Positions 46,405-56,369 are shown, counted from the first letter of the stretch. The stretch: DNA of 64,000 bases from Desulfovibrio sp. (GCA_016208105.1 JACQYS010000023.1:144288-208287); one strand, 5' to 3'. Numbers and translations are program-made. Notes: generated from the letters alone by a model not told the origin.

Positions 46405-48105
46405 TCACTCGGCGGGAATGCGGATCTGGGCGGTGGTTCCGAGGCCGGGCTGGCTTTGCAGGGAAAACGTTCCGTTGTGCTCCTGGGCGATGCGTTCCAC
46501 TTTTGCCAAACCCATGCCGATACCGATGGTTTTGCTGCTGTAGAACGGGTCCAGGGCGAAGGCCAGTTCATGTTCCGGGATGCCGGGGCCGTTGTCCTGG
46601 ACTTCTATCAAAAGCCCGGCCTCTTCCTTCTTGGCCCGAATGGCGATCTCGCCCTGGCGTCCGGCCATGGCCTCCCAGGCGTTTCGCACAAGCTCCGTCA
46701 GCGCCAGGAGCATGAGCTTCTCGTCCAACGTGACGGACGCGGGCAGGGCTTCCACAGTCACGGCCGGTTCCTGTTGCGCGGGAACGGCTTTGACCATTTG
46801 CAGGGCGCGTTCGATCAGGTCCGGCAAAAAGACCTCCGTCCTTGGGCCAAGTTGCAGTGAATTGTATTCGTTGACCTCCACCACGATTTTTTCGACGCGG
46901 GCGGCGGAGGCTACTATGCCGTCGAGGTATTCGTGGTATTTGGCGTCGAGTTCGGGTTTACCGCGCATGAGCCTGGCCAGTCCGGCGATGATGGTCATGG
47001 GGTTTCGAAGGTTGTGGGCCACGCCGTCGGATATTTTCCGTAGGCTTTCCACCCTGCGGGCGATTTGGCGGATGGTCTCCTGGCTGGCTTTCTCGGCTAC
47101 GGCCAGGGCTTTCTCGGCGATCAGGGCTTTCTGCTCGGCCTGCATGTTCAGGTAGATGTTGTCGAACCCTATGGACACGTTGGCGAAGAATATTTCCAGG
47201 AGCTGTCTGTCCAGATCGCTCAAGGGGCGTTCCTCTTCGAAGCAGAACACCCCTTGCGAACCGGTTTTGCTTTCGAACCGCCAGGAGTGGACCCGCTTGC
47301 GGCAAAGGTGCGGGCGTTTGCCTGAAACCGCTTCCTGGATGCAGGCCCTGAGGTCTTCGTCGGGGATGTCGGCCGTGTTCTTGCCGATGTACTTCGAATA
47401 ATCGCCGCAGGCCGCCTTGACCACGAGCCCGGAGTCTTCCTCTGTCGCGGCCAGGGTGGAGAATTGGCAGTACATGGCGTCCTGGCGCAACCCGAGCAGA
47501 GAGACGAACTGATCGAGCACGCCGGAGACGAATTTTTCCAGCGAGCTCAGCGCCAGGATGTCTCCGGCCGCGGCGACTATCTTGGCCAGACCCCGGCGGC
47601 TGTTCTCGAGCGCGTGGAGATCGCGGAACGCCCGGAGCGCGGTGATCATCGAGGACAAGAGTTTCTGCGCGGTCAGTTCCGATTTTTCCCGGTAATCATT
47701 GATGTCGTATTCGATGATGACTTTCTGTTCCGGGGCGTAGCCCGGCTGGCCGGTGCGAAGGATGATGCGCACGAATGCGTTGCCGAGTTCCTCCCGGATG
47801 TACCGGACCAGGGCGAGCCCGCTGTCGAATTCGTCCATGACCACGTCGAGCAGCACCACGGCGATGTCGGGATTTTCGGCCAGGACCGTTTTGGTGTCGC
47901 GGGTGTTGTAGGTGCTTATGAAGTTAAGCCCCCGCCCGAGAAAGCGAAATCCCCCCAGCACGAACCTGGTCACGGTGTGGACCTCTTCCTCGTCGTCCAC
48001 GATGAGCACTTTCCAGGGCTCTCTGCCTGCATCCTCGGCCGCAGCGGAGGGTTGCGCCGGGGAGCCCGGCTCGTCCGTGAAGAGCGGTTCGTCCGGGTCA
48101 GGCAT
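46405..48105 (-). CDS. Receiver-DUF3369-histidine kinase protein
   Basis: About 566 residues: N-terminal receiver domain (about 25-150) with LIVDDEEEVHTVT and VVLLDVVMDEFDSG (phospho-Asp), a DUF3369 GAF-like region (about 165-325), a coiled helix, then a HisKA-type helix (GVAHNLRNPMTIIAGL) and HATPase (DNGPGIP, GIGMGLAKV). The receiver precedes the kinase, so phosphorylation by a partner should control its kinase activity. Its start overlaps the end of the adjacent Cache-type kinase gene by 8 bases; a phosphorelay between the two is likely. Confidence 0.85.
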   Translation of the reverse strand: MPDPDEPLFTDEPGSPAQPSAAAEDAGREPWKVLIVDDEEEVHTVTRFVLGGFRFLGRGLNFISTYNTRDTKTVLAENPDIAVVLLDVVMDEFDSGLALVRYIREELGNAFVRIILRTGQPGYAPEQKVIIEYDINDYREKSELTAQKLLSSMITALRAFRDLHALENSRRGLAKIVAAAGDILALSSLEKFVSGVLDQFVSLLGLRQDAMYCQFSTLAATEEDSGLVVKAACGDYSKYIGKNTADIPDEDLRACIQEAVSGKRPHLCRKRVHSWRFESKTGSQGVFCFEEERPLSDLDRQLLEIFFANVSIGFDNIYLNMQAEQKALIAEKALAVAEKASQETIRQIARRVESLRKISDGVAHNLRNPMTIIAGLARLMRGKPELDAKYHEYLDGIVASAARVEKIVVEVNEYNSLQLGPRTEVFLPDLIERALQMVKAVPAQQEPAVTVEALPASVTLDEKLMLLALTELVRNAWEAMAGRQGEIAIRAKKEEAGLLIEVQDNGPGIPEHELAFALDPFYSSKTIGIGMGLAKVERIAQEHNGTFSLQSQPGLGTTAQIRIPAE

Positions 48106-50077
48106 GGCCGGTTCCTCTGCCGAGGGGCACGGTTATGGTGAACACGGTTCCCTTGCCTGGTTCGCTGGCGGCGCGGATTTCGCCCCCCAGGGTCCGGGTG
48201 ACCAGGTTGTAGACGATGGAAAGCCCGAGCCCGCTGCCGCCGGATTTGCGGGATGTGGTGTAGAACGGCTCGAATATCCGGGCCAGGGTTGGCTCGTCCA
48301 TGCCCAGGCCGTTGTCGGAATACACCAGGGTCAAACCGTTGTTCTCAACTGTTGCCGATATTGCGATGCGCCCGGCGAAATCTTCGGGAAAGGCGTGCAC
48401 GAGCGAGTTCATGACGAAGTTGACGATGATCTGGTAGAACACTCCGGGATAGCTTTCGATCTCAAGGGATTCGTCGCAGGTGACATCCACGGTATGCTTG
48501 GTCCTCTTGAGCCTGGGCCGCAGGCTCAAAAGGATCTGGTCCAGGTATTCCTTGACCCTGAAGACGCGTTTTTCCTCGCTGGATTGGTCCACGGCCACGA
48601 GTTTGAAACTGCGGATCAGTTCCGAGGCCCGCGCCAGGTTGTCGGCGATGATCTTGGCCGAGGTTTCGACGGTGTTCATGAATTCCTGGAACTCGGCGCG
48701 GGTGATTTTGCCGCTGTCGTAGAGCGTCTGGGTCTGCCGGGTTTTTTCTTCCAGGAAGGAGACCGCCGTGACGCTTATGCCCACGGGGGTGTTGATCTCG
48801 TGCGACACCCCGGCCACCAATACGCCCAGGGCGGCCATCTTCTCGGACTGAACGAGCTGGAGTTGCGCCTGGGTCAGGCGCTCCATGGCTTGCGTCAGTT
48901 CCTGATTGGCCGAGGCCAGTTCGCTGGTGCGCAGCCGTACGCGCTCCTCCAGTTCCAGGTTGAGCGTGCGCACCTCGTCCTCGGCCTCCCGGCGCTCCCG
49001 GTCGCGCTGTTGCAGCGCCTGGGCCATGGAATCGAAGGCCTGCCCGAGGCGGCCGATTTCGTCGCGGCCATGGGCCAGGCCGGAGCGGACCCCGAGCTCG
49101 CCGGTGCCCAAACGCACCGCGGCCGCGAGGAGGCCGTTCAGCTTGCGGACCACGGCCACCTCGCCGAGCATCCAGGCGGAGCCCATGAACAATACTGCCG
49201 CCACGAACAGCATGAGCAGATTGCGGTCCACCACGTTTCGCGCCCGGGCCAGCGCCTCGTCCACGGGTATTCCCAGCCGGATCATCAGGTACGGGAAGGG
49301 CGCTCCGGCGAAATGCAGGCGCTTGTAGCCGTAGAGGCGCATCACTCCGTCCACCCCGGTTTCCCGGAAGGTTCCTTCGTCGCTCGGGCCGGACATCTTC
49401 TCGATCATCTGGGGCAGGTCCGGCACCCAGGTATATTTATCCGTTTCCGGGAAGCGGGTAAGGCGCATGCCCCCGGCGTCAGTCAAGGTGAAGACCGCTC
49501 CTTTAGGCAGCCCGGCATCGGCAAAAAGGCTTCCGAAATGGTTGAGATCGAAGGCGGCCAGCAAAACCCCTTGGACCTCGCCCGATGCCTGCAAAACCGG
49601 CTGGGCGAAATCGATGACCACCCGTTTGACGTCTTGCAGGTAGACATAGTCTCCGGTGACGAATTCCTTCCTGGAAACGGCTTGCTTGAAAAAAGCCTCT
49701 TGGGCCATGTTTTGGTTCAGGTTCCCGGAGGTGTCGGCCGGGGCGCGAGCCAGGACGGCGCCCCCGGCATCGGCCAGGGCCAGCGAGACATAGACCGGAT
49801 TGCGCTGCTGGATGTCCTGCAGCAGTTCCTGGCAGGCCTTGCGGTCAAGGCTTCGTACTTCGGACGTCTTGGCCAGGGTGGCCAGCAGGAGGCGGGCGTT
49901 CTCGACGATGCGTTCGTGGTGCGCGGCCATGTTCTGGACCTGGCGCAGGGCGTTGCTCTCGGCGGTGCTGACCACGTTCTCTTCGAGTTCGTTGCCCGTA
50001 ATGACCATGATCGCCATGGCCGGCAACGCGGCGGCGAGCATGAGCGCCAGCAAGCGGGTACGGATGGATACGGTCAT
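48098..50077 (-). CDS. Cache-domain sensor histidine kinase
   Basis: About 659 residues. ATG 50077 behind GGGGGAGCG begins a membrane segment (LLALMLAAALPAMAIMV), followed by a large periplasmic dCache-like region (about 35-285, with YLQDVKRVVIDFAQPVL), a second membrane segment (about 288-310), HAMP, a coiled coil and a HisKA-like helix with AGVSHEINTPVGI, then HATPase (DNGLGMDE, GSGLGLSIV). Senses an external small molecule. Overlaps the DUF3369 kinase downstream and so is its likely partner. A start 8 codons earlier (50101) is less likely. Confidence 0.9.
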   Translation of the reverse strand: MTVSIRTRLLALMLAAALPAMAIMVITGNELEENVVSTAESNALRQVQNMAAHHERIVENARLLLATLAKTSEVRSLDRKACQELLQDIQQRNPVYVSLALADAGGAVLARAPADTSGNLNQNMAQEAFFKQAVSRKEFVTGDYVYLQDVKRVVIDFAQPVLQASGEVQGVLLAAFDLNHFGSLFADAGLPKGAVFTLTDAGGMRLTRFPETDKYTWVPDLPQMIEKMSGPSDEGTFRETGVDGVMRLYGYKRLHFAGAPFPYLMIRLGIPVDEALARARNVVDRNLLMLFVAAVLFMGSAWMLGEVAVVRKLNGLLAAAVRLGTGELGVRSGLAHGRDEIGRLGQAFDSMAQALQQRDRERREAEDEVRTLNLELEERVRLRTSELASANQELTQAMERLTQAQLQLVQSEKMAALGVLVAGVSHEINTPVGISVTAVSFLEEKTRQTQTLYDSGKITRAEFQEFMNTVETSAKIIADNLARASELIRSFKLVAVDQSSEEKRVFRVKEYLDQILLSLRPRLKRTKHTVDVTCDESLEIESYPGVFYQIIVNFVMNSLVHAFPEDFAGRIAISATVENNGLTLVYSDNGLGMDEPTLARIFEPFYTTSRKSGGSGLGLSIVYNLVTRTLGGEIRAASEPGKGTVFTITVPLGRGTGHA

Positions 50078-50329
50078 CACGCTCCCCCAAAAAACAGGCA
50101 ACGCCGAATTTTCCCTATTTCGAAGGATACATGCACAGCGCGGGCAAGTCCATAAGCCGTTTGCACCGTGTCCGGCTCCGCCAGCGGGAGCGTTTGAAGG
50201 GCCGTGAGCGAATAAGGGCTACCGGTTCGCGCCGCAGTCCTGTATGTTTGCACAGTGCCATATCGGGCGGCGGGAATGGGCGCCAACCCATTGGTCCGCC
50301 CGGACGGAAATCCCGGGAAGGAGTGATGC

Positions 50330-51532
50330 ATGAAACGCTATCTCATAATCGGCAACGGCGTGGCCGGGGCCACCGCTGCGGAGAGCATCAAACGCCTCGA
50401 TCCGGACGGCCGGATCACCATGCTCTCCGCCGAGGCTGATTCGTTCTATTCGCGCCCGCGCCTGCCCGAGTTCATGGCGGGAGAAGTGCCAGTCGAGCGC
50501 ATCACCCTGCGTTCAAAATCCTGGTATGCGGACCATGGGATTGAACTGCTTCTTGGCACCGAGGCCATTTCAGCCGACCACCAGGCCCGAACGGTCACCG
50601 CGACCGGCGGCCTGACCCTGCCCTACGACGAACTGCTCCTGGCCACCGGGGCCAGTTCCCTGGTCCCGCCGGTTCAGGGCGCGCAGGCTCCCGGGGTGTT
50701 TTCACTGCGCACTGCGGACGACGCCCGGGCAATCGGGCAGGCGGCGTCCCGAACCAAGACGGCCGTCCTGGTCGGGGGAGGGCTGCTTGGCCTGGAAGCC
50801 GGGGCCGCCTTGGCCCGCATGGGGCTCACGGTGCGGGTGGCGGAGTTCTTCGACCGTCTCCTACCGCGGCAGATGGACGTTCAGGGGGCGGCCAAGCTTC
50901 AGGCGCGGCTCGAGGGCATGGGGTTCTCGTTCGCCCTGGGAGCGCGCTCAAAGGAGATAGTCCCCGATGACGGCGGCTTTTCGTTGATCCTGGAAGATGG
51001 CCGCACGCTCACAGGCGGTCTTGTCCTCTTCTCCGCGGGCATCCGGGGAAATGTGGAGCTGGCCCGGCAGTTGGGCCTTGCCATGGACAAAGGGGTTATT
51101 GTGGACGACCGGATGAGCACGAGCCTTCCGAGCGTCTGGGCCGCTGGAGACCATGTGGAGCACAGGGGGCGCCTGTACGGCCTCTGGGCGCCCAGCAAGG
51201 CCCAGGGCGAGGTGGCGGGCGTGAACATGGCCGGCGGCCAGGCGGTTTACGAAGGCACGGTGTTGAGCAGCTCGCTCAAGGTGGCGGGAATCGACCTCAC
51301 ATCCGTGGGAGACATCGACGCCGATGGCAAGCTTGAATCCGCCGTGTGGCAGGATGCCGATTCCTACAGGAAGATCGTGATGGAAAACGGAGTCATCAAG
51401 GGGTTCATCTTTTTTGGAGTGACCGCCGGGATCAAGGAGTGCCGGGCCGCCATGGACCGGAAGGCCGATGTGGGCGCGTTGGCCCCGCAGATGAGGGAGG
51501 CGGATTTCGACTTCAAACTGCTGGCGGGATGA
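50330..51532 (+). CDS. NAD(P)H:acceptor FAD oxidoreductase (rubredoxin reductase-like)
   Basis: About 400 residues, ATG 50330 behind GGAAGGAG. Two Rossmann motifs: FAD site YLIIGNGVAGATAAESI (GxGxxG) at 3-19 and NAD(P) site LVGGGLLGLEAGAAL (about 147-161), plus the second FAD motif SVWAAGDHVE. This is the layout of small pyridine-nucleotide-disulfide-type enzymes without a redox Cys pair, such as rubredoxin or ferredoxin reductases. It could feed electrons to rubredoxin for the A-type flavoprotein at 56.4 kb, but no rubredoxin gene is in the window. Stands alone. Confidence 0.85.
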   Translation: MKRYLIIGNGVAGATAAESIKRLDPDGRITMLSAEADSFYSRPRLPEFMAGEVPVERITLRSKSWYADHGIELLLGTEAISADHQARTVTATGGLTLPYDELLLATGASSLVPPVQGAQAPGVFSLRTADDARAIGQAASRTKTAVLVGGGLLGLEAGAALARMGLTVRVAEFFDRLLPRQMDVQGAAKLQARLEGMGFSFALGARSKEIVPDDGGFSLILEDGRTLTGGLVLFSAGIRGNVELARQLGLAMDKGVIVDDRMSTSLPSVWAAGDHVEHRGRLYGLWAPSKAQGEVAGVNMAGGQAVYEGTVLSSSLKVAGIDLTSVGDIDADGKLESAVWQDADSYRKIVMENGVIKGFIFFGVTAGIKECRAAMDRKADVGALAPQMREADFDFKLLAG

Positions 51533-51589
51533 GCTTTTTCGGTACCCGGCACGTGCGGACGCGAAGGGCTGTCGAGGCCGGCGGTGCGC

Positions 51590-52684
51590 TTACGGAACGA
51601 TTGACGTGAGAAGATACACCGCGAAGATCATCAGGAGCACCACGCCCTGGAGAATGGTGGTGCGGCCTGTGGCCAGCGAAAGCACGGAGACGAAAAGCGA
51701 AAGGAGAAAGAGCACGGTCGATTTCATGTCGATGCCAAGCGTCAGCGTCATGCCGGTGTACAGGGCGACCATGGCCACGGCCGGGATGGTCAGGCCGATG
51801 CTGGCCAGGGCTGAGCCAAGCGCCAGGTTGAGGCTTGTCTGCAAGCGGTCCGCTCTGGCCGCGCTCACGGCGGAGAGCCCCTCGGGCAAGAGAACGACTG
51901 CCGCGATGATTATCCCCACCAGCGACTTCGGGGCGCCAATGGCCGCCACGCCCGCCTCGATGCTTGGCGCAAGGGCTTTGGCCAAAAGCACCACCGCCCC
52001 GAGGCAGACTATCAGCAATACGCCGCTGAAAAGAGCGATGCGGGTGGAAGGCGGTGGGGCGTGCTTCTCTTCGTCGCCGTCGCCATCCTCGGGGAGAAAA
52101 TAGTCCCTGTGCCGGACCGCCTGCACCAGCACGAAGGTGCCGTAGAGAACCAGGGAAACCACGGCTATGAATATGAGCTGGCTCTTGCTGTATACGGGGC
52201 CCGGAGTACTCAACGTGTAGTTGGGAAGAATGAGCGTGAGCACGGAGATGGCCACCAGCGTGGTCAGGGCGGCGCTTGCCCCGTGCAGGCCAAAGATCTG
52301 TTCGTGAAACTTGGCGCCGCCAGCGAGCAGGCAAAGACCAAGTATGGCATTGAGGATGATCATCACCGCGGCGAATACCGTGTCCCGGGCAAGGGCGTTT
52401 GCTTCCGGGCCGCCCGCAAGCATGAGCGAGACGATGAGCGCCACTTCAATGACCGTGACCGCAATAGCCAGGACCAAAGTTCCGAAAGGCTCTCCCACCT
52501 TGTGCGCCACCACCTCCGCATGGTGCACGCCAGCTAATACCCCGCCCATAAGCCCCGCCGCCAACAGAACGAGGTAGAAACCGCCGAAGCCAAGGCTCAT
52601 GCCCGCAAACAGCAGCCAGGCAAGGATGGGCGCGGCAATGGTCCATGCTGGGAGCAGGGAGGGAGTTTTCACGAGAGTAACCAT
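51590..52684 (-). CDS. chaA: Calcium/proton (sodium, potassium/proton) antiporter
   Basis: About 364 residues with some ten or eleven membrane segments. The conserved acidic motif VGEPFGTLVLAIAVTVIEVAL near 62-82 and its repeat LPEGLSAVSAARADRLQTSLN near 270 are the two alpha-repeat sites of the CaCA/ChaA family. A loop rich in Asp/Glu/His (DGDGDEEKHAPPP) separates the halves, as in ChaA. Exports cations in exchange for protons for alkali and salt tolerance. Single gene, convergent with the oxidoreductase. Confidence 0.88.
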   Translation of the reverse strand: MVTLVKTPSLLPAWTIAAPILAWLLFAGMSLGFGGFYLVLLAAGLMGGVLAGVHHAEVVAHKVGEPFGTLVLAIAVTVIEVALIVSLMLAGGPEANALARDTVFAAVMIILNAILGLCLLAGGAKFHEQIFGLHGASAALTTLVAISVLTLILPNYTLSTPGPVYSKSQLIFIAVVSLVLYGTFVLVQAVRHRDYFLPEDGDGDEEKHAPPPSTRIALFSGVLLIVCLGAVVLLAKALAPSIEAGVAAIGAPKSLVGIIIAAVVLLPEGLSAVSAARADRLQTSLNLALGSALASIGLTIPAVAMVALYTGMTLTLGIDMKSTVLFLLSLFVSVLSLATGRTTILQGVVLLMIFAVYLLTSIVP

Positions 52685-52942
52685 AAACTTAGAGTGGACA
52701 TTTTGCTATTCCAATCTTGTGTCCACTTGCAGAGGATGGGTTTGAACTGTTGTGAACCATGATTGTCGGAGTTGGTGTTCACGCCTTTGCGAACCCTACT
52801 TGTACAGCATGAGGCGCTTGCGTTCGGCATCCGGCTCCGGGAAAGGTGATAAACCGCTGTCGCGGGTAATCCGTTCGATGCTTCAAGACTGAGGAAACGA
52901 GAGTTCAGCTCGGAACGGACGTACGTGAGGGCCAGGGCCCGG

Positions 52943-53119
52943 TCAACGCCGGAGAGGCGGCGTACGATGAGCCATATAGAAGAGCACGGCGACAACGAAG
53001 ACGGTGATGCTAAAAAACGTCCGGGCCAAGGTCCGCCCCTGCCAGAGGCCCGTGAACCAGGTTCTGAACTCGTACATCAGCACCCCGGCTTTGCCGTTGT
53101 ACTGTTCAAGATCCTTCAT
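52943..53119 (-). CDS. Small single-pass membrane protein
   Basis: About 58 residues from ATG 53119: MKDLEQYNGKAGVLMYEF.. then a hydrophobic segment TFFSITVFVVAVLFYMAH and a basic end. The composition looks coding, and it has no neighbour on its strand. Ribosome site is weak (GAAGAAATTC). Function unknown. Confidence 0.45.
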   Translation of the reverse strand: MKDLEQYNGKAGVLMYEFRTWFTGLWQGRTLARTFFSITVFVVAVLFYMAHRTPPLRR

Positions 53120-53294
53120 GAATTTCTTCGAGTTCTCGGGCCTTCTCCGCCGGGCAGAGTCATCTATGCCGGGATGGGCATAGGTTTGGAACCGTTGACA
53201 ACTGTACAAAAGCGGCGTTCAAAGAATATTGATACGAGAGGTTAGGCCAGATAGCCGCCCCTGCACCGCAACCCACTACAAGGCTCGGGATGTC

Positions 53295-53618
53295 ATGTTT
53301 CCTACAAAAAGAAGCATGTTTTGTGTCATTATTGTTCTGCTGGTTTGTTTAAGTTGCTCGCGGGATAAAGATAAAAGCATACTTGGTGAGTATTCCAACT
53401 TCAATGGCGACACTCTAGTGCTGATTGAGCCAAATGGCGGTATAAAGTTAAGCAGCGGGCATGGGAGCTACACAGGGAAATATAAGATGGATGGAGTGGA
53501 GATAATCGTGTCAAGTTCAGACAAGGAAATAGCGCATTTGTATGTGAATCATGATCAATCTTTGTATGGAAAAATGTTCGGTGTGGAAATAAGGGTTATG
53601 AAAGTAAAGAAAAAATGA
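53295..53618 (+). CDS. Small putative lipoprotein
   Basis: About 107 residues. A hydrophobic signal (FCVIIVLLVCLSC) ends in Cys-Ser-Arg, resembling a lipoprotein signal peptide, though the lipobox is imperfect. The rest is a small beta-rich domain (ILGEYSNFNGDTLVLIEPNG..SGHGSYTGKYKMDGVEI) of the type found in short bacterial lipoproteins. Its stop overlaps the ATG of the next gene (ATGA), so they are coupled. A TTG start at 53229 was rejected because it has no ribosome site and precedes the signal. Confidence 0.6.
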   Translation: MFPTKRSMFCVIIVLLVCLSCSRDKDKSILGEYSNFNGDTLVLIEPNGGIKLSSGHGSYTGKYKMDGVEIIVSSSDKEIAHLYVNHDQSLYGKMFGVEIRVMKVKKK

Positions 53619-54814
53619 TTGCAATATTTGGTAATTGCCAAGCAAGAAGTCTTTATTCAAGCATATCGCAGTATGCGCAAGCTCAGGGGCTCTGGCTGAC
53701 ATCCGCTGAAATCCTCAAGGCCAACCAGGGACACCATGCTCCACGCGTCCTGAAGGATCTTGTCAGGCGTTTCAACCTCGAACACTACCTCAACTGGCGC
53801 GAGCTTGATCGCCAGTACAGCCTCTTTACCGCGTCGGACCCTGAGCCAACTCTCATTGTTTTCACGCTCTTCAACGAGATTGAATATTTCCACATCAATG
53901 TGCGGGACAATACCCGCTTCTACATTCATAAAGGGGCACTGGCCGCCGAACCTCGTTTCGCGCATTTCATGCATTCCAATTATCGAACCAGAGCGCTGCC
54001 AGTCGAAGGCTACTTCGAGCGCTTCCATGACCTGCTCGGGCTAGCCAGAAGCCAGAAGAGCGCTCCAATCCTCATACTCAAACGGTTTTCCCACCATCCG
54101 GCCTTCGGACCCGCGCCGCACTCCTATCTCGCCGGGTGGGATGACTACTGGCCGCAGGCACTCGGCAGGTTGGAGGCCATGGCCCAGACCATCCCCGGGT
54201 GCACGGTTCTGGACCTCGACAGGCTCCTGGCGGGAATGCTGGCGCGTACCGGGCTCGGTGTTCAGGCGCTTTTTCCGTTTCTGCGTCTGAGGGTCTTTGA
54301 CTGCGAAAACACGAGGCGTTTGTCGGTGCGTCGTGACGTGGAGCACGTCCGGCAGGAGTTTTGGGATATCGTGGCGGAAAAAGTTCTCGCATTCCAAAAG
54401 ACCGGGAAAGTCCAATACGATGCGGATGAAACAATTCCAGAAGAGTGGTCCAGCGGGGATTTCACGCCCGAACACATCGGCCACTCGCAGCTGGCCGAGC
54501 TGCTTGGTTCCGGGGATGCCTTCGACTGCGCCAGAGGGCTGGCGTTTCTCATCTGGAACTCCCAATACGACTTCTCCGAATGGATAACTGAGTTTAAGGA
54601 TTCCATGCCCCTGCATGAGATCACCCTGTCCATGATGCATAAATACGCCATGATTTCGCCCACGCCGTCTCTCGTGGAATGGTGCGGGGCTCAGGAGCGC
54701 AAGCTTGAGGCCGATCCCGGCTTGGATTCGGCGTTCAAGCGGCGTTACCGGTCAAGACTGGATGAGATTTCGCGCTTGGCGCTCGGGGTGGCAGATCAGA
54801 TGCCGTTCCCTTGA
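53615..54814 (+). CDS. WcbI-like polysaccharide biosynthesis protein
   Basis: About 399 residues. It opens with MIAIFGNCQARSL; the hxxGNCQ opening is typical of the WcbI family of capsule-related proteins, followed by an SGNH/Rossmann-like alpha/beta region. The later third is helical. Likely role: modification of a surface polysaccharide. The coupled small lipoprotein upstream and a glycosyltransferase on the other strand nearby fit a cell-surface locus. No active-site triad is confidently assigned. Confidence 0.6.
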   Translation: MIAIFGNCQARSLYSSISQYAQAQGLWLTSAEILKANQGHHAPRVLKDLVRRFNLEHYLNWRELDRQYSLFTASDPEPTLIVFTLFNEIEYFHINVRDNTRFYIHKGALAAEPRFAHFMHSNYRTRALPVEGYFERFHDLLGLARSQKSAPILILKRFSHHPAFGPAPHSYLAGWDDYWPQALGRLEAMAQTIPGCTVLDLDRLLAGMLARTGLGVQALFPFLRLRVFDCENTRRLSVRRDVEHVRQEFWDIVAEKVLAFQKTGKVQYDADETIPEEWSSGDFTPEHIGHSQLAELLGSGDAFDCARGLAFLIWNSQYDFSEWITEFKDSMPLHEITLSMMHKYAMISPTPSLVEWCGAQERKLEADPGLDSAFKRRYRSRLDEISRLALGVADQMPFP

Positions 54815-54898
54815 GTATGGCCTTGTGTTCTCAAGGGAGCGATCGCTTGGAATCGATACTTTAACAGCTGGGAAGTGGTTAGGAAAAAGGTCCATATT

Positions 54899-55768
54899 CT
54901 AGGATGACATGTGAATACTGCCGCTTACATTGCCAAGAAGGAACGAACGCACATCCGACACTGGGATATGTTTGCGCATGTAATCCTCTGACCGCCAGTG
55001 GCTGTAGTGGTGGACGAAAGGGTACTTGGGTATTGCAACGCGGCGTCCGTGCAGAGCTCTGTTTATAGAAAGCTCGTCAACACATCCAAATCCTGTTGCA
55101 GCATCTATCTCGATTGGGAATGGATATACTTCTGATATTAATTTCGAATCAAATATGATACAGTTTATCGTTATATTGTCAACGTATAAGTAGTCTTCCG
55201 AATAATGATTTGAAAAGTTATTTTCCATGTCGTGGTTTATAATCGAATCCCATACATATCTATGTAAATATTTATTTGCATCAAAATTCATTTTTGCATT
55301 TTTGTACTTTAAAAATAGTTCTTCATGGTAATTTCGCATCACATTTTCAATGTACGTATTGTATACAGATAGGCTTATTGGACAAAGTGATGCCGAGAGG
55401 AGGATGTCATCCCTCTCCTTATGTGTTATATAGCATTTGTATAATGACTCAATCCAATTGTTTGTAACGAAAACATCTTCGTCAATTTTTAATATCACAT
55501 CATTCTTGTGGTGCTCTATGATATCGTTGAATGCCTTCATAACGGCTGGAACAAGCCCGCGAGGGGAGCAACTAATCACGTGCGCATTCGGATGTTTTTT
55601 GCAGAAGTCTTTCGCCAACAGCAGATGAGGAAGAGGAACGCTGTTGGCGATTATGTATATTGATTTAAAAATGCTAAGGTTAGTGTGCTTTTCAAGGCAG
55701 TTAAGACACAGTTTCAGGCAGTCGATTCGATGCGAAGTGAAGATGACGAGCACGGGGTTTATGGTCAT
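54899..55768 (-). CDS. Glycosyltransferase, GT2-like
   Basis: About 289 residues. N-terminal VLVIFTSHRIDCLKLCLNCL.. and the metal-binding DED-type motif ILKIDEDVFV are those of GT-A family 2 enzymes; GFGCVDELSINRAL is the acceptor-side D/E motif. The gene is AT-rich in contrast with its neighbours, as is typical of O-antigen/capsule genes gained by transfer. Probably adds one sugar to a surface glycan. Confidence 0.75.
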   Translation of the reverse strand: MTINPVLVIFTSHRIDCLKLCLNCLEKHTNLSIFKSIYIIANSVPLPHLLLAKDFCKKHPNAHVISCSPRGLVPAVMKAFNDIIEHHKNDVILKIDEDVFVTNNWIESLYKCYITHKERDDILLSASLCPISLSVYNTYIENVMRNYHEELFLKYKNAKMNFDANKYLHRYVWDSIINHDMENNFSNHYSEDYLYVDNITINCIIFDSKLISEVYPFPIEIDAATGFGCVDELSINRALHGRRVAIPKYPFVHHYSHWRSEDYMRKHIPVSDVRSFLLGNVSGSIHMSS

Positions 55769-56177
55769 TTAATTATCCAGGTTGGTTTTGCTGCATCTTA
55801 AGCAACATACATGCCATGGGTACCTTCTTCCCCTATTTGCAAGCCTGATGTGAGGGGGGGCCGTAAGGCTTAGACGATGACTCCGGTCCTATGTAAGGCC
55901 GGCACAAACGATCTATTTGGAAACATCATGGAGGAGAGTTGGACTGGTAATGGCGATTATGGGCGGTAAATACAGTGGTCAGCAGCTGTGATGGCAAATT
56001 AATCGTCCGCAACCTATGTTTATGATCTCATAGGCTCATGCTGAAGGGTGTGTTTGCATGATGTAGAACGTTGATGTCCAAGATTGTCTAAATGCAGGTA
56101 GGATACGAATTGTTAGTACATAGATAAAAGCAAAGGGTCAGGATTTTGTCCCAACCCTTGCTTATTAATGGTTCCAC
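55769..56177. other. Intergenic region, no gene recognised
   Basis: About 400 bases upstream of the GT2 gene. A short minus-strand frame (56088-56276) lacks a ribosome site. A hairpin at about 56135-56165 (AGCAAGGGTTGGGA with TCCTGACCCTTTGCT, one bulge) reads toward TTTTA on the minus strand and may end the flavoprotein transcript. Confidence 0.4.
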
Positions 56178-56209
56178 AGGGCATTCCACTGGAAATATAT
56201 GCCCTTTTT
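56178..56209 (+). terminator. Orphan intrinsic terminator
   Basis: AGGGCAT and ATGCCCT pair across a 14-base loop and are followed by TTTTT. No plus-strand gene precedes it for over 1 kb, so it could end a small RNA. Confidence 0.5.
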
Positions 56210-56369
56210 GGTCTAATCCCCTGTTCCGCAAATTATGTGAGAAGAGAAACCCTTCTCCAACAAGCGAATAAATCAATGTGCAACGCCAAGACCATTGTGT
56301 GCATCTTGTCGTTCGAACATCAAGGTACTAGTGCAGTCTGAGTGGTCCTGAATTTCACTGACAGGAGTG

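Noticed and set aside
47912..50155. Very long plus-strand open frame opposite the two kinase genes
   Set aside because: Antisense to two well-supported kinase genes; composition is that of a reverse-frame shadow in GC-rich DNA.
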